From Streptomyces pinistramenti (GTDB taxonomy: Bacteria; Actinomycetota; Actinomycetes; Streptomycetales; Streptomycetaceae), in contig NZ_JAJCXB010000009.1 of assembly GCF_020564935.1 (NCBI RefSeq), positions 62,001-126,000 on the forward strand: a stretch of DNA of 64,000 nucleotides, given 5' to 3'. The notes below the pieces were generated by a model. The model was not told the origin of the DNA. It was given only the letters and a program-made list of their open reading frames with translations, and did no database searches. The first letter of the stretch is position 1, and each line of letters begins with the position of its first letter. This document shows, in pieces, positions 1 to 12,444 of this stretch. A program made the translations under genes and the position numbers.

Positions 1-3516
<3,516 letters not shown>

Positions 3517-3750
3517 GAGAAGGTTCCGTCCCAGCGAGGCGAACAACGCGAAAGGCCCGACACGTCGTACGGGCCGGGGTTGCCCACCTTACGCCCGCCC
3601 TCCGACATCCCGCCCCGCGAGCGAACGGCCGCCCCGGGGCGTGCGCCTCTGCCCCCGGGAAGCACCGTTTCGCACGCCGACCCGGCATGGAAGGGTGTCG
3701 GCTACACACAACGGCGCCGGTGGGCCGCACCGGCGGGGCAAGGGGGCCGG

Positions 3751-5517
3751 GTGAACCGCAGCGCCAGGGACAACGCCGTCGGCGGCAGGGCACGCCGCAC
3801 GGGCACGGGCCGCGCATCCGGCGGCGGCCAGGACACGGCGGCGGGCGCACATGCCGGGCGGCGCGGCCCGGTCGTCGCCGCCCTGATGCTCGGGATGGCG
3901 CTGGCCGCGCTGGACTCGACGATCATCGCCACCGCCATCCCGCAGATCGTCGGCGACCTCGGCGGCTTCGCCGTCTTCTCCTGGCTGTTCTCCGGCTACC
4001 TCCTCGCCGTCACCGTCACGCTGCCCGTCTACGGCAAACTCTCCGACACCTTCGGCCGCAAGCCCGTCCTCGTCACCGGCATCGCCCTCTTCCTCGTCGG
4101 CTCCCTCGCCTGCGCCGGCGCCTGGGACATGGCCTCCCTGATCGCCTTCCGCATCGTGCAGGGCCTGGGCGGCGGCGCCCTCCAGGGCACCGTGCAGACC
4201 ATCGCGGCCGACCTCTACCCGATGGCGGAACGCCCCAAGATCCAGGCGAAGCTCTCCTCGGTCTGGGCCGCCTCGTCGGTCGCCGGGCCCGCCCTGGGCG
4301 GCCTGCTCGCCGGCTACGCCGACTGGCGCTGGATCTTCCTGGTCAACCTGCCCGTCGGCGCCCTCGCCCTGTGGCTGATCGTGCGCTACTTCACCGAGGA
4401 CCCGCGCAGGGCCGCGGCCGGGGAAACGGGCCGCTCCCCCGGCGCCGCCGCGAAACCGCGGGTGGACTGGCCCGGCGCGCTCGCCGTCTTCGCCTGCGGC
4501 GGGCTGCTGCTGACGGCCCTGGTCCAGGGCGGCACCGCCTGGCCCTGGCTCTCCCCGCCGTCGCTGCTGCTCTTCGCCGGCAGCGCACTGTGCGCGGCGG
4601 CCACCGTCCTCATCGAGCGGCGCGCGGCGGAACCGGTCATCCCCGGCTGGGTCTGGCGGCGCCGCACCATCGCCGCGGTCAACCTCTCCCTCGGCGCGCT
4701 GGGCCTGCTGATGGTCGCGCCGACCGTCTTCCTGCCCACCTACGCCCAGTCGGTGCTCGGCATCGGCCCGACGGCGGCCGGCTTCGTGCTGTCCGTGATG
4801 ACCCTGAGCTGGCCGGTCTCCGCCGCGCTGAGCAGCCATGTCTACCGCCGCATCGGCATCCGCAACTGCGCGCTGCTCGGCATCTCGGCCGCCGCCCTGA
4901 TCCTGCTCGCCTTCCCCTTGCTGCCCTACCCGGGCGCGCCCTGGCAGCCCGCCCTGATCATGCTGGCGCTGGGCGCGGCACTCGGCCTCTTCCAGCTGCC
5001 GCTGATCATCGGTGTGCAGTCCTCCGTCGGCTACTCCGAACGCGGTACCGCCACCGCCTCGATACTCTTCTGCCGCCAGGTGGGACAGTCCATCGGCGCG
5101 GCCCTCTTCGGCGCCCTCGCCAACACCACCCTCAACGACCGGCTGGCCCACGCCCCTTCGGACATCCGCTCCGGTCTGCCCGGCGACCTCGACGCGGTCT
5201 CGCACGCCCTGGAGCACGCCGGAGGGCTCACCGCCCGCGCCGCCGACTATCTGCGCCGCTCCGTCGCCCTCACCGTCGACCACGTCTACCTGGGCGCCGC
5301 AGCGGCCGCCGTCCTCGCCCTGATCGCCCTGCTCCTGCTGGCCCCGCGCCGCTTCCCGGTCCACGCGGACGCCCACGCGGGCCAGGAAGCCGGACCCCGT
5401 ACGGGCCAGGAGCCCGCCACCCGTACGGATGCGGGGGCCGAACCCCGTACGGGGGACGGGGCTCCCGCGGGCGACGGGGGCGAAGGCGGGCGCGGCGGGG
5501 GCCCGGCCACCGGCTGA
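3751..5517 (+). CDS. DHA2-type MFS drug/H+ antiporter
   Basis: Multidrug-exporter-like membrane protein of 588 aa. After a basic Ala/Gly-rich N-terminus come the first TM helix with the LDSTIIATAIPQI signature typical of the 14-TM DHA2 (EmrB/QacA) branch, the motif A loop GKLSDTFGRK, and about 14 hydrophobic segments. The hydrophilic C-terminal tail carries repeated RTG/GQE units encoded by CCCGTACGGG-type palindromes. The GTG at 3751 was chosen because AGGGGGCC precedes it and the basic N-terminus leads straight into TM1. The open frame continues far upstream antisense to mfd, which is not real coding. Substrate unknown; no regulator gene adjoins it. Confidence 0.88.
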   Translation: MNRSARDNAVGGRARRTGTGRASGGGQDTAAGAHAGRRGPVVAALMLGMALAALDSTIIATAIPQIVGDLGGFAVFSWLFSGYLLAVTVTLPVYGKLSDTFGRKPVLVTGIALFLVGSLACAGAWDMASLIAFRIVQGLGGGALQGTVQTIAADLYPMAERPKIQAKLSSVWAASSVAGPALGGLLAGYADWRWIFLVNLPVGALALWLIVRYFTEDPRRAAAGETGRSPGAAAKPRVDWPGALAVFACGGLLLTALVQGGTAWPWLSPPSLLLFAGSALCAAATVLIERRAAEPVIPGWVWRRRTIAAVNLSLGALGLLMVAPTVFLPTYAQSVLGIGPTAAGFVLSVMTLSWPVSAALSSHVYRRIGIRNCALLGISAAALILLAFPLLPYPGAPWQPALIMLALGAALGLFQLPLIIGVQSSVGYSERGTATASILFCRQVGQSIGAALFGALANTTLNDRLAHAPSDIRSGLPGDLDAVSHALEHAGGLTARAADYLRRSVALTVDHVYLGAAAAAVLALIALLLLAPRRFPVHADAHAGQEAGPRTGQEPATRTDAGAEPRTGDGAPAGDGGEGGRGGGPATG

Positions 5518-5538
5518 GCCGCGCCGCGCCCGGCTCCG

Positions 5539-6609
5539 TCAGCTGGGCACGCGGGGCAGCTCGGTCTCGATGGTTTCCTCGTTGTCCGGGTGAACGGGGG
5601 CACGCCGGTCGGCTGCCGCATCATCCTCGCCGGCCTCCGCGGTCTCCCCCGTCCCGACGGGCTCCGCAGCCCCTGCCGTCCCCGCGGCCTCCCCCGCCGC
5701 AGGCCCGGCCGACGGCCCCTCCGGCTCCTCGCCCGGGTCCTTCCCCGTCAGCACCGCGAGGCTGTTGCGGACGTGCTTCATGTGGGAGCGGACCTCGTCG
5801 CGCTCCTCCTTGTGCTCGCGCACTATCCGTTCGGTGGCCCGCTCGATGCGCTCCACCTCGACCCGGGCCTGGGCCAGCAGTTCGGCCCCGCGGGCCTCCG
5901 CGTCCTCCTGGCGGTGCCGCGCCGCCTCCTGCGTCTCGGCGTGCCGGCGCTCCGCATCGGCCACCACCGCGCGCCCCCGCTCGTCCAGCTCCGCGACCCG
6001 CTGCGCCAGCTCCGCTTCGAGACCGGCCAGCTCACGGCCGGCCTCCTCCCACTCCTCGGCCTGCCGACGCTCCTGGTCCCTGAGCATCTCCGTGGTGCGC
6101 CGGCCCATCTCCTCGCGCGCGGCCACGGCTTCGCCGCGCCACTCCTCGGCGTCCTTCTTCGCCGCCGCCACCCGCGCCGCCGCGTCCGTCCGCGCCGCGT
6201 CCACGGCCTGCTGCCCGCGCTCCTCCGCGTCCTTGCGCCGGGCGCGCGCGACCTCGTCCGCCGCTTCCCTGGTCTCGCGGACGTACGCATCGGTCCGCGC
6301 GCGCAGCTGTTCGGCGGCCTCTTCCGCATCGGCGCGCAGCCGCGCCGCCTCGGACTCCGCCGTGGTCAGGATCAGCCGGGCCTGGTCGCCCAGGGACTCG
6401 TACGTCTGCGGCGGCATCTTCGCGAGGTGAGCGCGCAGTTCCGCCAGCTCCGTCTCCATCTCCTTGGCGAGCACCGTGAGCCGCGCGGCGCGCTCCCAGC
6501 ACGAGTCGCGGTCGACCGAGAGGCCCTCCACCCGGCGGTCCACGTCGTCCTGCCGGTAGCCGCGCCCGCGTACGGTCTCGAAACCGTGCGGCGAAACCGA
6601 TGCACTCAT
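5539..6609 (-). CDS. DivIVA/FilP-like long coiled-coil protein
   Basis: 356-aa protein, often labelled cellulose-binding protein in Streptomyces but structurally a coiled-coil cytoskeletal-type protein. Residues 8-25 (FETVRGRGYRQDDVDRRV) resemble the membrane-binding N-terminal segment of DivIVA. Residues about 35-270 are an uninterrupted Ala/Glu/Arg-rich heptad region. The last about 70 residues are an acidic Ala/Gly/Pro-rich tail. Family knowledge suggests a role in polar growth or an intermediate-filament-like scaffold (compare Scy and FilP); that is inference for this paralogue. ATG at 6609 is preceded by GAGAGGGGC. It converges with the MFS gene, leaving about 20 bp between them. Confidence 0.8.
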   Translation of the reverse strand: MSASVSPHGFETVRGRGYRQDDVDRRVEGLSVDRDSCWERAARLTVLAKEMETELAELRAHLAKMPPQTYESLGDQARLILTTAESEAARLRADAEEAAEQLRARTDAYVRETREAADEVARARRKDAEERGQQAVDAARTDAAARVAAAKKDAEEWRGEAVAAREEMGRRTTEMLRDQERRQAEEWEEAGRELAGLEAELAQRVAELDERGRAVVADAERRHAETQEAARHRQEDAEARGAELLAQARVEVERIERATERIVREHKEERDEVRSHMKHVRNSLAVLTGKDPGEEPEGPSAGPAAGEAAGTAGAAEPVGTGETAEAGEDDAAADRRAPVHPDNEETIETELPRVPS

Positions 6610-6763
6610 CGTTCAAGCCCCTCTCCGGCGCGCGATCCCCTCGCCCGCCTCCGCGCCGTCCCGCCCGGCCCGCTCGGTCCGGTCAGTCCCGCACACATCT
6701 CTCTGGACAGGTCCGAAGTGGCCGCAATGCGACACTCCGCCTTCCTCATCCCACCAGGATGCG

Positions 6764-7810
6764 TCAATTGTTGTCAGAAGTCGGAATTGGATCATCATCG
6801 CGCAGAGCCTGGAACAGCCGCCGCGCGCCCCGTTCGTCCCACTCCAGGACGTCGCCCGCGCCCCCCACCACCACTCCGGGCCGGGCCACCGGCACCGTGA
6901 CCGCACGGCCGCCCCCACCGGTGATCTTCTTCATCGACCGTCCCATACCCACCAGTTCGGCGACACCCGCCCCCTCGTCCACACGCACCGCGGACAACGC
7001 GGCCCCGGCCACCGGCATCCACCGGAACGGATTCAGATACACCCCGGACCCGAGCATCCCGCCCGCCACCGCCGCTGTCAGCCGCCGCTGCCGCCGCACC
7101 CGTCCGATGTCGCCCTCCGGGTCGCTGTACCGGGCCCGCGTGTACGCCAGCGCCTGCCGGCCGTTCATCTCCTGGCAGCCGGCCCGGAAATCCGCCCCCG
7201 ACCTCGCGTCCTTGAGCGGCTTGTCCAGGCACATCCGCACCCCGTGCAGCGCGTCCACGACCCGCACCAGGCCCAGGAAACTCACCTCGGCATACCGGTC
7301 GATCCGCAGCCCCGTCGCCTGCTCCACGGTCCGCGTCAGCAGCTTCGGACCGCCGTCCGCGTACGCCTCGTTGATCTTGCGGCGGCCGTGCCCCGGCACC
7401 CGGACGTAGCTGTCCCGCGGAATGCTGACGAGATACGGGCCGTGGCCGCCGGAGTGCAGCACCATCACCGTGTCGGTGTTCCGCCCGCCGTCGTTGCCGA
7501 CGTGCAGCTCCTCGCGCTGGGCCGGCGTCAGACCGGCCCGGCTGTCCGAGCCGACCAGCAGCCAGTTCGTGCCCTTGCCCGCGGCCGGCCTGCCCGCGTA
7601 ATCCCCGATCGCCGCCACCTGGCGCAGCCGCCCGTCCGCCCACACGTACAGCGCCGCGCCGCCCGCGAAGACCAGTACCACCAAGACCGACAGCACCACC
7701 AGAATCCGCCGCCACAGCCGGCGCCGCCCGCCACGGCCCCGCCACCGCGCCCGGCGACCGGCGCGGTACAGCGCCGACGACGACGGTGGTGGCGGTATCG
7801 GCTGGCCCAT
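6764..7810 (-). CDS. LytR-CpsA-Psr (LCP) family protein
   Basis: Predicted membrane-anchored phosphotransferase that attaches secondary cell-wall polymers to peptidoglycan. 348 aa: a short Pro/Ser cytoplasmic head (GQPIPPPPSSS), basic residues, one TM helix (about residues 32-55), then the extracellular LCP domain. Hallmark residues are present: GSDSRAG, the NTDT stretch, IPRDSYV and KINEAYADGG, which in the family bind polyprenyl pyrophosphate and Mg. ATG at 7810 was chosen over an upstream in-frame start at 7882 because the upstream residues look like non-coding translation. It is unlinked in function to the toxin-like locus that follows. Confidence 0.9.
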   Translation of the reverse strand: MGQPIPPPPSSSALYRAGRRARWRGRGGRRRLWRRILVVLSVLVVLVFAGGAALYVWADGRLRQVAAIGDYAGRPAAGKGTNWLLVGSDSRAGLTPAQREELHVGNDGGRNTDTVMVLHSGGHGPYLVSIPRDSYVRVPGHGRRKINEAYADGGPKLLTRTVEQATGLRIDRYAEVSFLGLVRVVDALHGVRMCLDKPLKDARSGADFRAGCQEMNGRQALAYTRARYSDPEGDIGRVRRQRRLTAAVAGGMLGSGVYLNPFRWMPVAGAALSAVRVDEGAGVAELVGMGRSMKKITGGGGRAVTVPVARPGVVVGGAGDVLEWDERGARRLFQALRDDDPIPTSDNN

Positions 7811-7935
7811 ATACGCATCGTCAGGGCCCCGGGCTCGTCCCGCAGCCCGAGCGCCCGCCACCGCGACGCCGCCGCCCGGCACCCGTCACGGAAACGGACG
7901 CCCGGCCGCCGCGCACCTCCGGGCGGGCACCGTGC

Positions 7936-10668
7936 CTACAGCAGCCCGTCCCACATCTGTTCCAGCAGGACCGACCACCACGTCTCCGGCGAACTCAGCG
8001 CCGGCGGATCCAGCGCGACCAGCTGCGCCTGGAAGTCGACCGTCCAGTGGCCGGCCTGCTCCGGCGTCAGCCCGTACCGCAGCCGCCACATCCGCCCCAG
8101 CATCGCCAGGCAGCGCATGAACTCCGGCAGCCCGCTGTTCACGAACTGCGGCGCCGCAGGCTGCCCGCCCGGCCCCGCCTCCACCGGCACCGCCACGATG
8201 TTCGCCGTGCCGTACTGCACACACAGCTGACGGCCGAAGTCGTTGCCCATCACCAGATACGAGCCCGCGTCCGCCGCCGGCTGCACCCCGCGCTCCGCCG
8301 CCAGCTCCGCCAGCGTCGGCACCGGACGCCCCGGCTGCGCCTGCGCCCAGAAGAACGGCCCGAAGTCGACCGGCAGACCGGCCCACACCAGCATCTGCGC
8401 GACCACGTCGGGCACACCCTGCCGGGACACCGCCCGCTGATCGAAACGGAAGATCCCCTGCGGGCCGAACGACTGCTCCAGCTCCTGCCCGACGGCCTGC
8501 GGCGGCGCCGGAGGCACCGGCTGCACCTGCGAGGGATGCGGCAGCGGCACCCGCACCGGCGCGGGCCGCGCGGGACCGTCCGCCACCTGGTGCAACTCGC
8601 CCTGATGCTCGACGAGATGACGCACGCCCTGCTGCCGCGACGCGTGGTCCCTGCCGTACGCGGCGGTGTGACTGATCCGCACCTGCGGCCAGGTGTCCCG
8701 GATCATCCGGGCGCAGTAGCCGCCCGGCAGATCGCAGCACTCCAGCTCGGTGTGCAGCTCCAGCACCTGCTGCGGCGGAATGTTCATCCCGCGCAGCTCG
8801 TGCAGCAGCTGCCACTCCGGATGCGGCGTACCCGGAGCCGACCTGCGCACGATCTTCTGCTCCGAGCCGTCCGGCGCGCGATAGCTCAGCACCGCCATGT
8901 AGCCGGGCCCGACAGTCGGCACACCGGCCGGCTGCGGATAGCCGTACGCACCCGGGCCGCCGCCCTGCTGGGCAGGGGGCACAACGGGCGGCCCCGGAGG
9001 CGAACCCGCAGGCCCGGCCCCCTGCGGCCCGCCTTGACCACCCGGCCCAGGACCGACGGGCCCAGGACCGGCAGGCCCCGGCGCGACCGCGCCACCTGCG
9101 AGCATCGTCGCCGCCGCATGCACCCCGCCACCGGCACCTGCCGACGGCGCGGGGGCAGGCGCGGGCGGAAGCGGCGGGCCACCCTGCCCCGAGGCACCGC
9201 GGCCACCCGCCTGCGCCCCGGGCCTGCCGGGCGCACCCGGCGGCTTCGGCGCACCCGGAGGCGCGGGCGGCGGCGGCACACCCGGCCCACCCGCCGCACC
9301 ACCGGGCCCCGCAGCCCCGGCCGCCCCATCCGGCAGCACGACACCGCCGGCCAGCATCGTCGCCGCCGCGTGCACCCCGCCCCCGGAGCCCGCGCCCTCA
9401 CCACCGGACGCACCGGACGCACCGGACGCGCCCGCATCACCGGATCCGTCCACCGCGCTCAAGTCCAGCCCACCCGCGTCCAGTTGCGACACCAGCTGCG
9501 TCGGCACGTACCCACCGGCCGGCGCACCCGGCGCAGGCTCCTGACCCGCCGCCGCATCGCCCGCCACCGCAGCCCGCGCACCGGGCGTACCCGGAGCTGT
9601 GGGCGGCGGCGGAACAGCCGCACCCGCGCCGGGCCCGCCCAACGCGGCACCGTCCGCAAGCATCGTCGCCGCCGCATGCACCCCGCCACCGGCACCTGCC
9701 GACGGCACGGGCGGAGGCGGCGGCGGACCACCGGGCCCCGACCCGCCCGGCGCCCCCGCAACCGGCGGCACGGCCCCACCAGGCACCGCACCATCCGGCG
9801 GCGGCACATCGGTGACCGGCGCACCGGACGGCGGCGGCAGATCCGACAGCCCCGGCACACCGGGCGGCACCGGCGGCGCGGACGGCATCGGCGGCACGGC
9901 ACCCGGCCCACCCGCACCCGACGCCCCACCGGACCCGCCCAGGCCCTGCGGCCCCCCGGCACCCGGCCCGTCCGCCGCGGCCGCAATCTGCGTATGCGGC
10001 AACTGACTCCCGCCCCGCAACAACTCCGTCTGCGCCTCGGGACGCGCACGCAGCTCCGCCCCGTCCCCCTCACCGGCCTCGTCGATCTCGTCGATACCGG
10101 CGAGCGGCGGCGCGAACACCGTCTCGGGCAACCCCACCGACCGGTCCCCGTCCTCCTCGCCCGCACCCGGCTCCCCACCGGCCCCCGACGTCACATTGAC
10201 CTCGGCCCACGCATCGGCCGACCCACCGGTCCCCGGCACGGCCGACGGCGCGGGCCCGCCCTGCGCCGCACCGCCACGCTCCGCACCACCGGCCGCGTCC
10301 GCCACCTCCTGCAACCACTCCGGCGGCGTCAGCAGGAACGACGTCGCCTCCAGATCGATCCGCTGCGGCGCCTCCGCAACCCCGCGCCCCCCGTCCGCGA
10401 CCGCGCCGTACTCCTCCTCGTACCGCCGGATCACCTCACCCACCGGCAGACCGGGCCACAACGTCGTCTCACCGCTGTCCCGCGCGATCACCAGCCGGCT
10501 CCGCCCGCCCTCACCGTGCGGACCGCCCTCCCGGTCCTCCGCCCAGGCCACGAAACCCAGATCGAACTCCCGCACCCGCACCTCACGCTGCTGCGGCCCC
10601 GGCACCTCGCCGTTCACCCACAGCTCGGCACGCTCCTGCGCCTGCGCGAACGTCACCACCGCGCTCAC
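7936..10668 (-). CDS. Multidomain YrhB/Imm35-like - deaminase - SUKH-4 protein
   Basis: 910 aa. Residues 1-100 resemble YrhB/Imm35 immunity domains (ending SGETTLWPGLPVGEVIRRYEEEYG-like, with W, G and YEEEY conserved). Residues about 150-560 are a Pro/Gly/Ala-rich, presumably disordered linker containing GGGVHAAATMLA three times, near residues 327, 430 and 513. Residues about 590-690 look like an XOO_2897-type nucleic-acid deaminase: T640-E641, C644-C645 and C652 in TELECCDLPGGYC. Residues about 735-905 are a SUKH-4 domain (SYLVMGNDF, CVQYGTANIVAV, FVNSGLPEFMRCL). The GTG at 10668 overlaps the upstream stop as GTGA, implying coupled translation. There is no signal peptide. Toxin-type and immunity-type domains in one cytoplasmic chain are odd; the biological role is unknown. 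Confidence 0.82.
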   Translation of the reverse strand: MSAVVTFAQAQERAELWVNGEVPGPQQREVRVREFDLGFVAWAEDREGGPHGEGGRSRLVIARDSGETTLWPGLPVGEVIRRYEEEYGAVADGGRGVAEAPQRIDLEATSFLLTPPEWLQEVADAAGGAERGGAAQGGPAPSAVPGTGGSADAWAEVNVTSGAGGEPGAGEEDGDRSVGLPETVFAPPLAGIDEIDEAGEGDGAELRARPEAQTELLRGGSQLPHTQIAAAADGPGAGGPQGLGGSGGASGAGGPGAVPPMPSAPPVPPGVPGLSDLPPPSGAPVTDVPPPDGAVPGGAVPPVAGAPGGSGPGGPPPPPPVPSAGAGGGVHAAATMLADGAALGGPGAGAAVPPPPTAPGTPGARAAVAGDAAAGQEPAPGAPAGGYVPTQLVSQLDAGGLDLSAVDGSGDAGASGASGASGGEGAGSGGGVHAAATMLAGGVVLPDGAAGAAGPGGAAGGPGVPPPPAPPGAPKPPGAPGRPGAQAGGRGASGQGGPPLPPAPAPAPSAGAGGGVHAAATMLAGGAVAPGPAGPGPVGPGPGGQGGPQGAGPAGSPPGPPVVPPAQQGGGPGAYGYPQPAGVPTVGPGYMAVLSYRAPDGSEQKIVRRSAPGTPHPEWQLLHELRGMNIPPQQVLELHTELECCDLPGGYCARMIRDTWPQVRISHTAAYGRDHASRQQGVRHLVEHQGELHQVADGPARPAPVRVPLPHPSQVQPVPPAPPQAVGQELEQSFGPQGIFRFDQRAVSRQGVPDVVAQMLVWAGLPVDFGPFFWAQAQPGRPVPTLAELAAERGVQPAADAGSYLVMGNDFGRQLCVQYGTANIVAVPVEAGPGGQPAAPQFVNSGLPEFMRCLAMLGRMWRLRYGLTPEQAGHWTVDFQAQLVALDPPALSSPETWWSVLLEQMWDGLL
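9099..9690 (-). repeat. Three copies of a GGVHAAATMLA-coding motif
   Basis: Within the linker of the 910-aa protein, about 32-bp near-identical segments at 9658-9690, 9351-9381 and 9099-9130 each encode GGGVHAAATMLA, flanked by SAGA or GSG. The rest of the linker is degenerate Pro/Gly/Ala, so exact conservation of a short helix-forming motif at irregular spacing (103 and 83 residues) suggests selection on the peptide rather than simple slippage. Confidence 0.9.
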
Positions 10669-11642
10669 CCCTCCACCGGAACGGCCTGCGCGAAGCCGCC
10701 GTCCACCATCAGGTTCGCCACCGTCTCCAGCTCCGGCGGATTCCCCGCAAGCCGCAGCAGGAATGCGTCGAAATCCGCGCCGCACGGCAGCAACAGCCGC
10801 TCGACCCGCTCCTGAACCGACCAGCCGTCCCGGTCCCGCGCATCGTCATACGGGCAGAACCACACCGAACCCGGCGCCGTACCCCGCACCTTCACCGCGA
10901 CCACGCCGCCCTGAACGAACGCCACACCCAGAAAATCCTTGGTGAAGTGGTCCCGCAGACACTTGTTCACATAGACCAGATCGTTCACCGCCGCGTCATC
11001 GCGCACCGTGAAGAACGGCTGATCCACCAGCAGCCCCAACTCCGCATCCAGCGCCGCCCCCACCGGAGCACACCCGCCCGCCGCCTTCAGGAACGACCGG
11101 TACGCGCCCGGCAACCGGTACCCGAGCGACTCCTCGGCCTGCGCCACCTGCTCCTCGCCCACCGAAAGCCCCCGGTGCGGCAGCCCGAAATGCACCGGCC
11201 GGGTCTCCTGCAACGGACGCGTACCCCGCTTGTCGTGCGCCACCGCCGCCGTCGCCAGCCCGCCGTGATGCCGCAAAAGCGCCTTCACCTCGACCGGAAC
11301 CAACTCCAGCCGCCGGGTACCCGCGACGTGATGCCACGTCCAACCGTGCGGCGTCGCCACCGCAGCACCATCGGCCCACAGCTCGTGCCCCTGCGCGTGC
11401 ATCGCCGCATTCGCCGACACATAGTCCGTCAACCGCAGCTCATCGACGCCAAAACCCTCCGGCGGCTCGGCAATCTCCACCGCCGCCCGCGCGTACGGCG
11501 AGAACACCGGGAAACCGTTCCCGTCCATCCGCACACCAGCAGGATGCCGCGCAGCACGGACCGGGTCCGGAAAATGCACAACCTGCCCGGCATAAGCGGT
11601 GTTCGGTGGCGCGGCACGCTGCCCGAGCCGACCTGTCGTCAT
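10665..11642 (-). CDS. HNH/EndoVII-type nuclease domain fused to SMI1/KNR4 (SUKH-1)
   Basis: 325 aa. Residues 35-128 carry the layout of polymorphic-toxin HNH/EndoVII nucleases: RMDGNGFPVFSPYA, then a D/AN region (DYVSANAAM), then GWTWHHV (H104-H105) and LVPVEVKALLRHHGG (H126-G-G). Related toxins usually have His where K120 stands, so catalysis may be impaired. Residues about 155-300 form a SUKH-1 (SMI1/KNR4) domain with ESLGYRLPGAYRSFLKAAGG. ATG at 11642 has AGGGGGC upstream. The stop overlaps the next start by 4 bp (GTGA). Family knowledge makes SUKH an immunity fold, so this is a toxin-immunity fusion in cis. Divergent from the YwqJ-like gene, sharing a 281-bp control region. Confidence 0.85.
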   Translation of the reverse strand: MTTGRLGQRAAPPNTAYAGQVVHFPDPVRAARHPAGVRMDGNGFPVFSPYARAAVEIAEPPEGFGVDELRLTDYVSANAAMHAQGHELWADGAAVATPHGWTWHHVAGTRRLELVPVEVKALLRHHGGLATAAVAHDKRGTRPLQETRPVHFGLPHRGLSVGEEQVAQAEESLGYRLPGAYRSFLKAAGGCAPVGAALDAELGLLVDQPFFTVRDDAAVNDLVYVNKCLRDHFTKDFLGVAFVQGGVVAVKVRGTAPGSVWFCPYDDARDRDGWSVQERVERLLLPCGADFDAFLLRLAGNPPELETVANLMVDGGFAQAVPVEG

Positions 11643-11923
11643 CGCGGTGCCCCCTGGCTGATTCTGGCTACTGCGCACAGCCTATGCCGTGCCGCAAGAC
11701 CGGACACCGCCCCCGCGCACCCGCGCAGACACGCCCGCGCACACCCCGAACACCCCTCCGCACCCCACCCGCACCACCCCGCCCGACCTGCCCAGTTACC
11801 CCTCGCCCGACGAACCGTCACCCACCGGTGACCTCGCCAACAGCCCCCTCGACTACCGCAACACCCAGCACATTTGGCAGGCTGACCCACGCAACCGGGG
11901 GGTTTGCAGGGAGGGAAAGCACC
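11643..11923. promoter_or_regulatory. Divergent intergenic control region of the SUKH/deaminase locus
   Basis: 281 bp between the starts at 11642 (minus strand) and 11924 (plus strand). It is C-rich on the plus strand. I see the two ribosome binding sites and no convincing -35/-10 pair or long inverted repeat. Whichever promoters drive the two arms must lie here, so the arms are probably co-regulated. Confidence 0.4.
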
Positions 11924-12436
11924 ATGAGCACCACGGCACACCACACCGCCACCTCAGGCGACCCCCGCATCGGCTGGAGCGGCACCGCCGACACCGAGCG
12001 CACCCCCACGCTCCGCCACCGGCGCGACGGCATCCTCCCCACCGTCGGCGCCGCCCTCTCCGTACGCGGCCACACCCTCACCTGCACCGCGAGCAAAGGC
12101 GAGCACCCCGCCGCCCTGCACCCCCTCGTCCAGGACTTCCTCGACACCCTCGCCACCGCGCAACGCGAGCGGTTCACCGGACGCTGCCCCGAAGCCGTCC
12201 TGCTCTCCCGCCACCTCACCGCCGTCGAAGGCAACCGCGGCAAACGTGCCTCCCGCAAACCCCTCACCAATGGCGAAGCCCGCCGCTCCCTGAAACACTC
12301 CAAGATCACCGCCCGTCACATCCGCGAGGACGGCGACCCCCTGCACGGCAGCTACGCCCCGCCCTGCCGCTCCTGCGACGCGCTCCTCGCCCACTTCGGC
12401 GTCATGCCCATCGGCAGCACGCCCGCAGGGAGCTGA
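11924..12436 (+). CDS. YwqJ-like nucleic-acid/nucleotide deaminase
   Basis: 170-aa free-standing deaminase-fold protein. The zinc and catalytic signature is complete: C88-P89-E90 (GRCPEAVLLSRHL) at the helix-2 position and P147-C148-R-S-C151 (APPCRSCDALLAHFGV) in helix 3. This is the CxE/PCxxC variant of the YwqJ-type toxin deaminases. No leader, TM helix or WXG/LXG-type carrier is visible, so it appears cytoplasmic. ATG at 11924 has GGGAGGGAAAG upstream. It is followed 8 bp later by the SUKH-3 gene, a toxin-immunity pairing known for this family. The substrate (DNA, RNA or nucleotide) cannot be read from the sequence. Confidence 0.85.
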   Translation: MSTTAHHTATSGDPRIGWSGTADTERTPTLRHRRDGILPTVGAALSVRGHTLTCTASKGEHPAALHPLVQDFLDTLATAQRERFTGRCPEAVLLSRHLTAVEGNRGKRASRKPLTNGEARRSLKHSKITARHIREDGDPLHGSYAPPCRSCDALLAHFGVMPIGSTPAGS

Positions 12437-12444
12437 CCCACACC

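Noticed and set aside
9099..9690. CRISPR-like spaced repeats
   Set aside because: The repeats are coding (HAAATMLA), irregularly spaced and only three in number.
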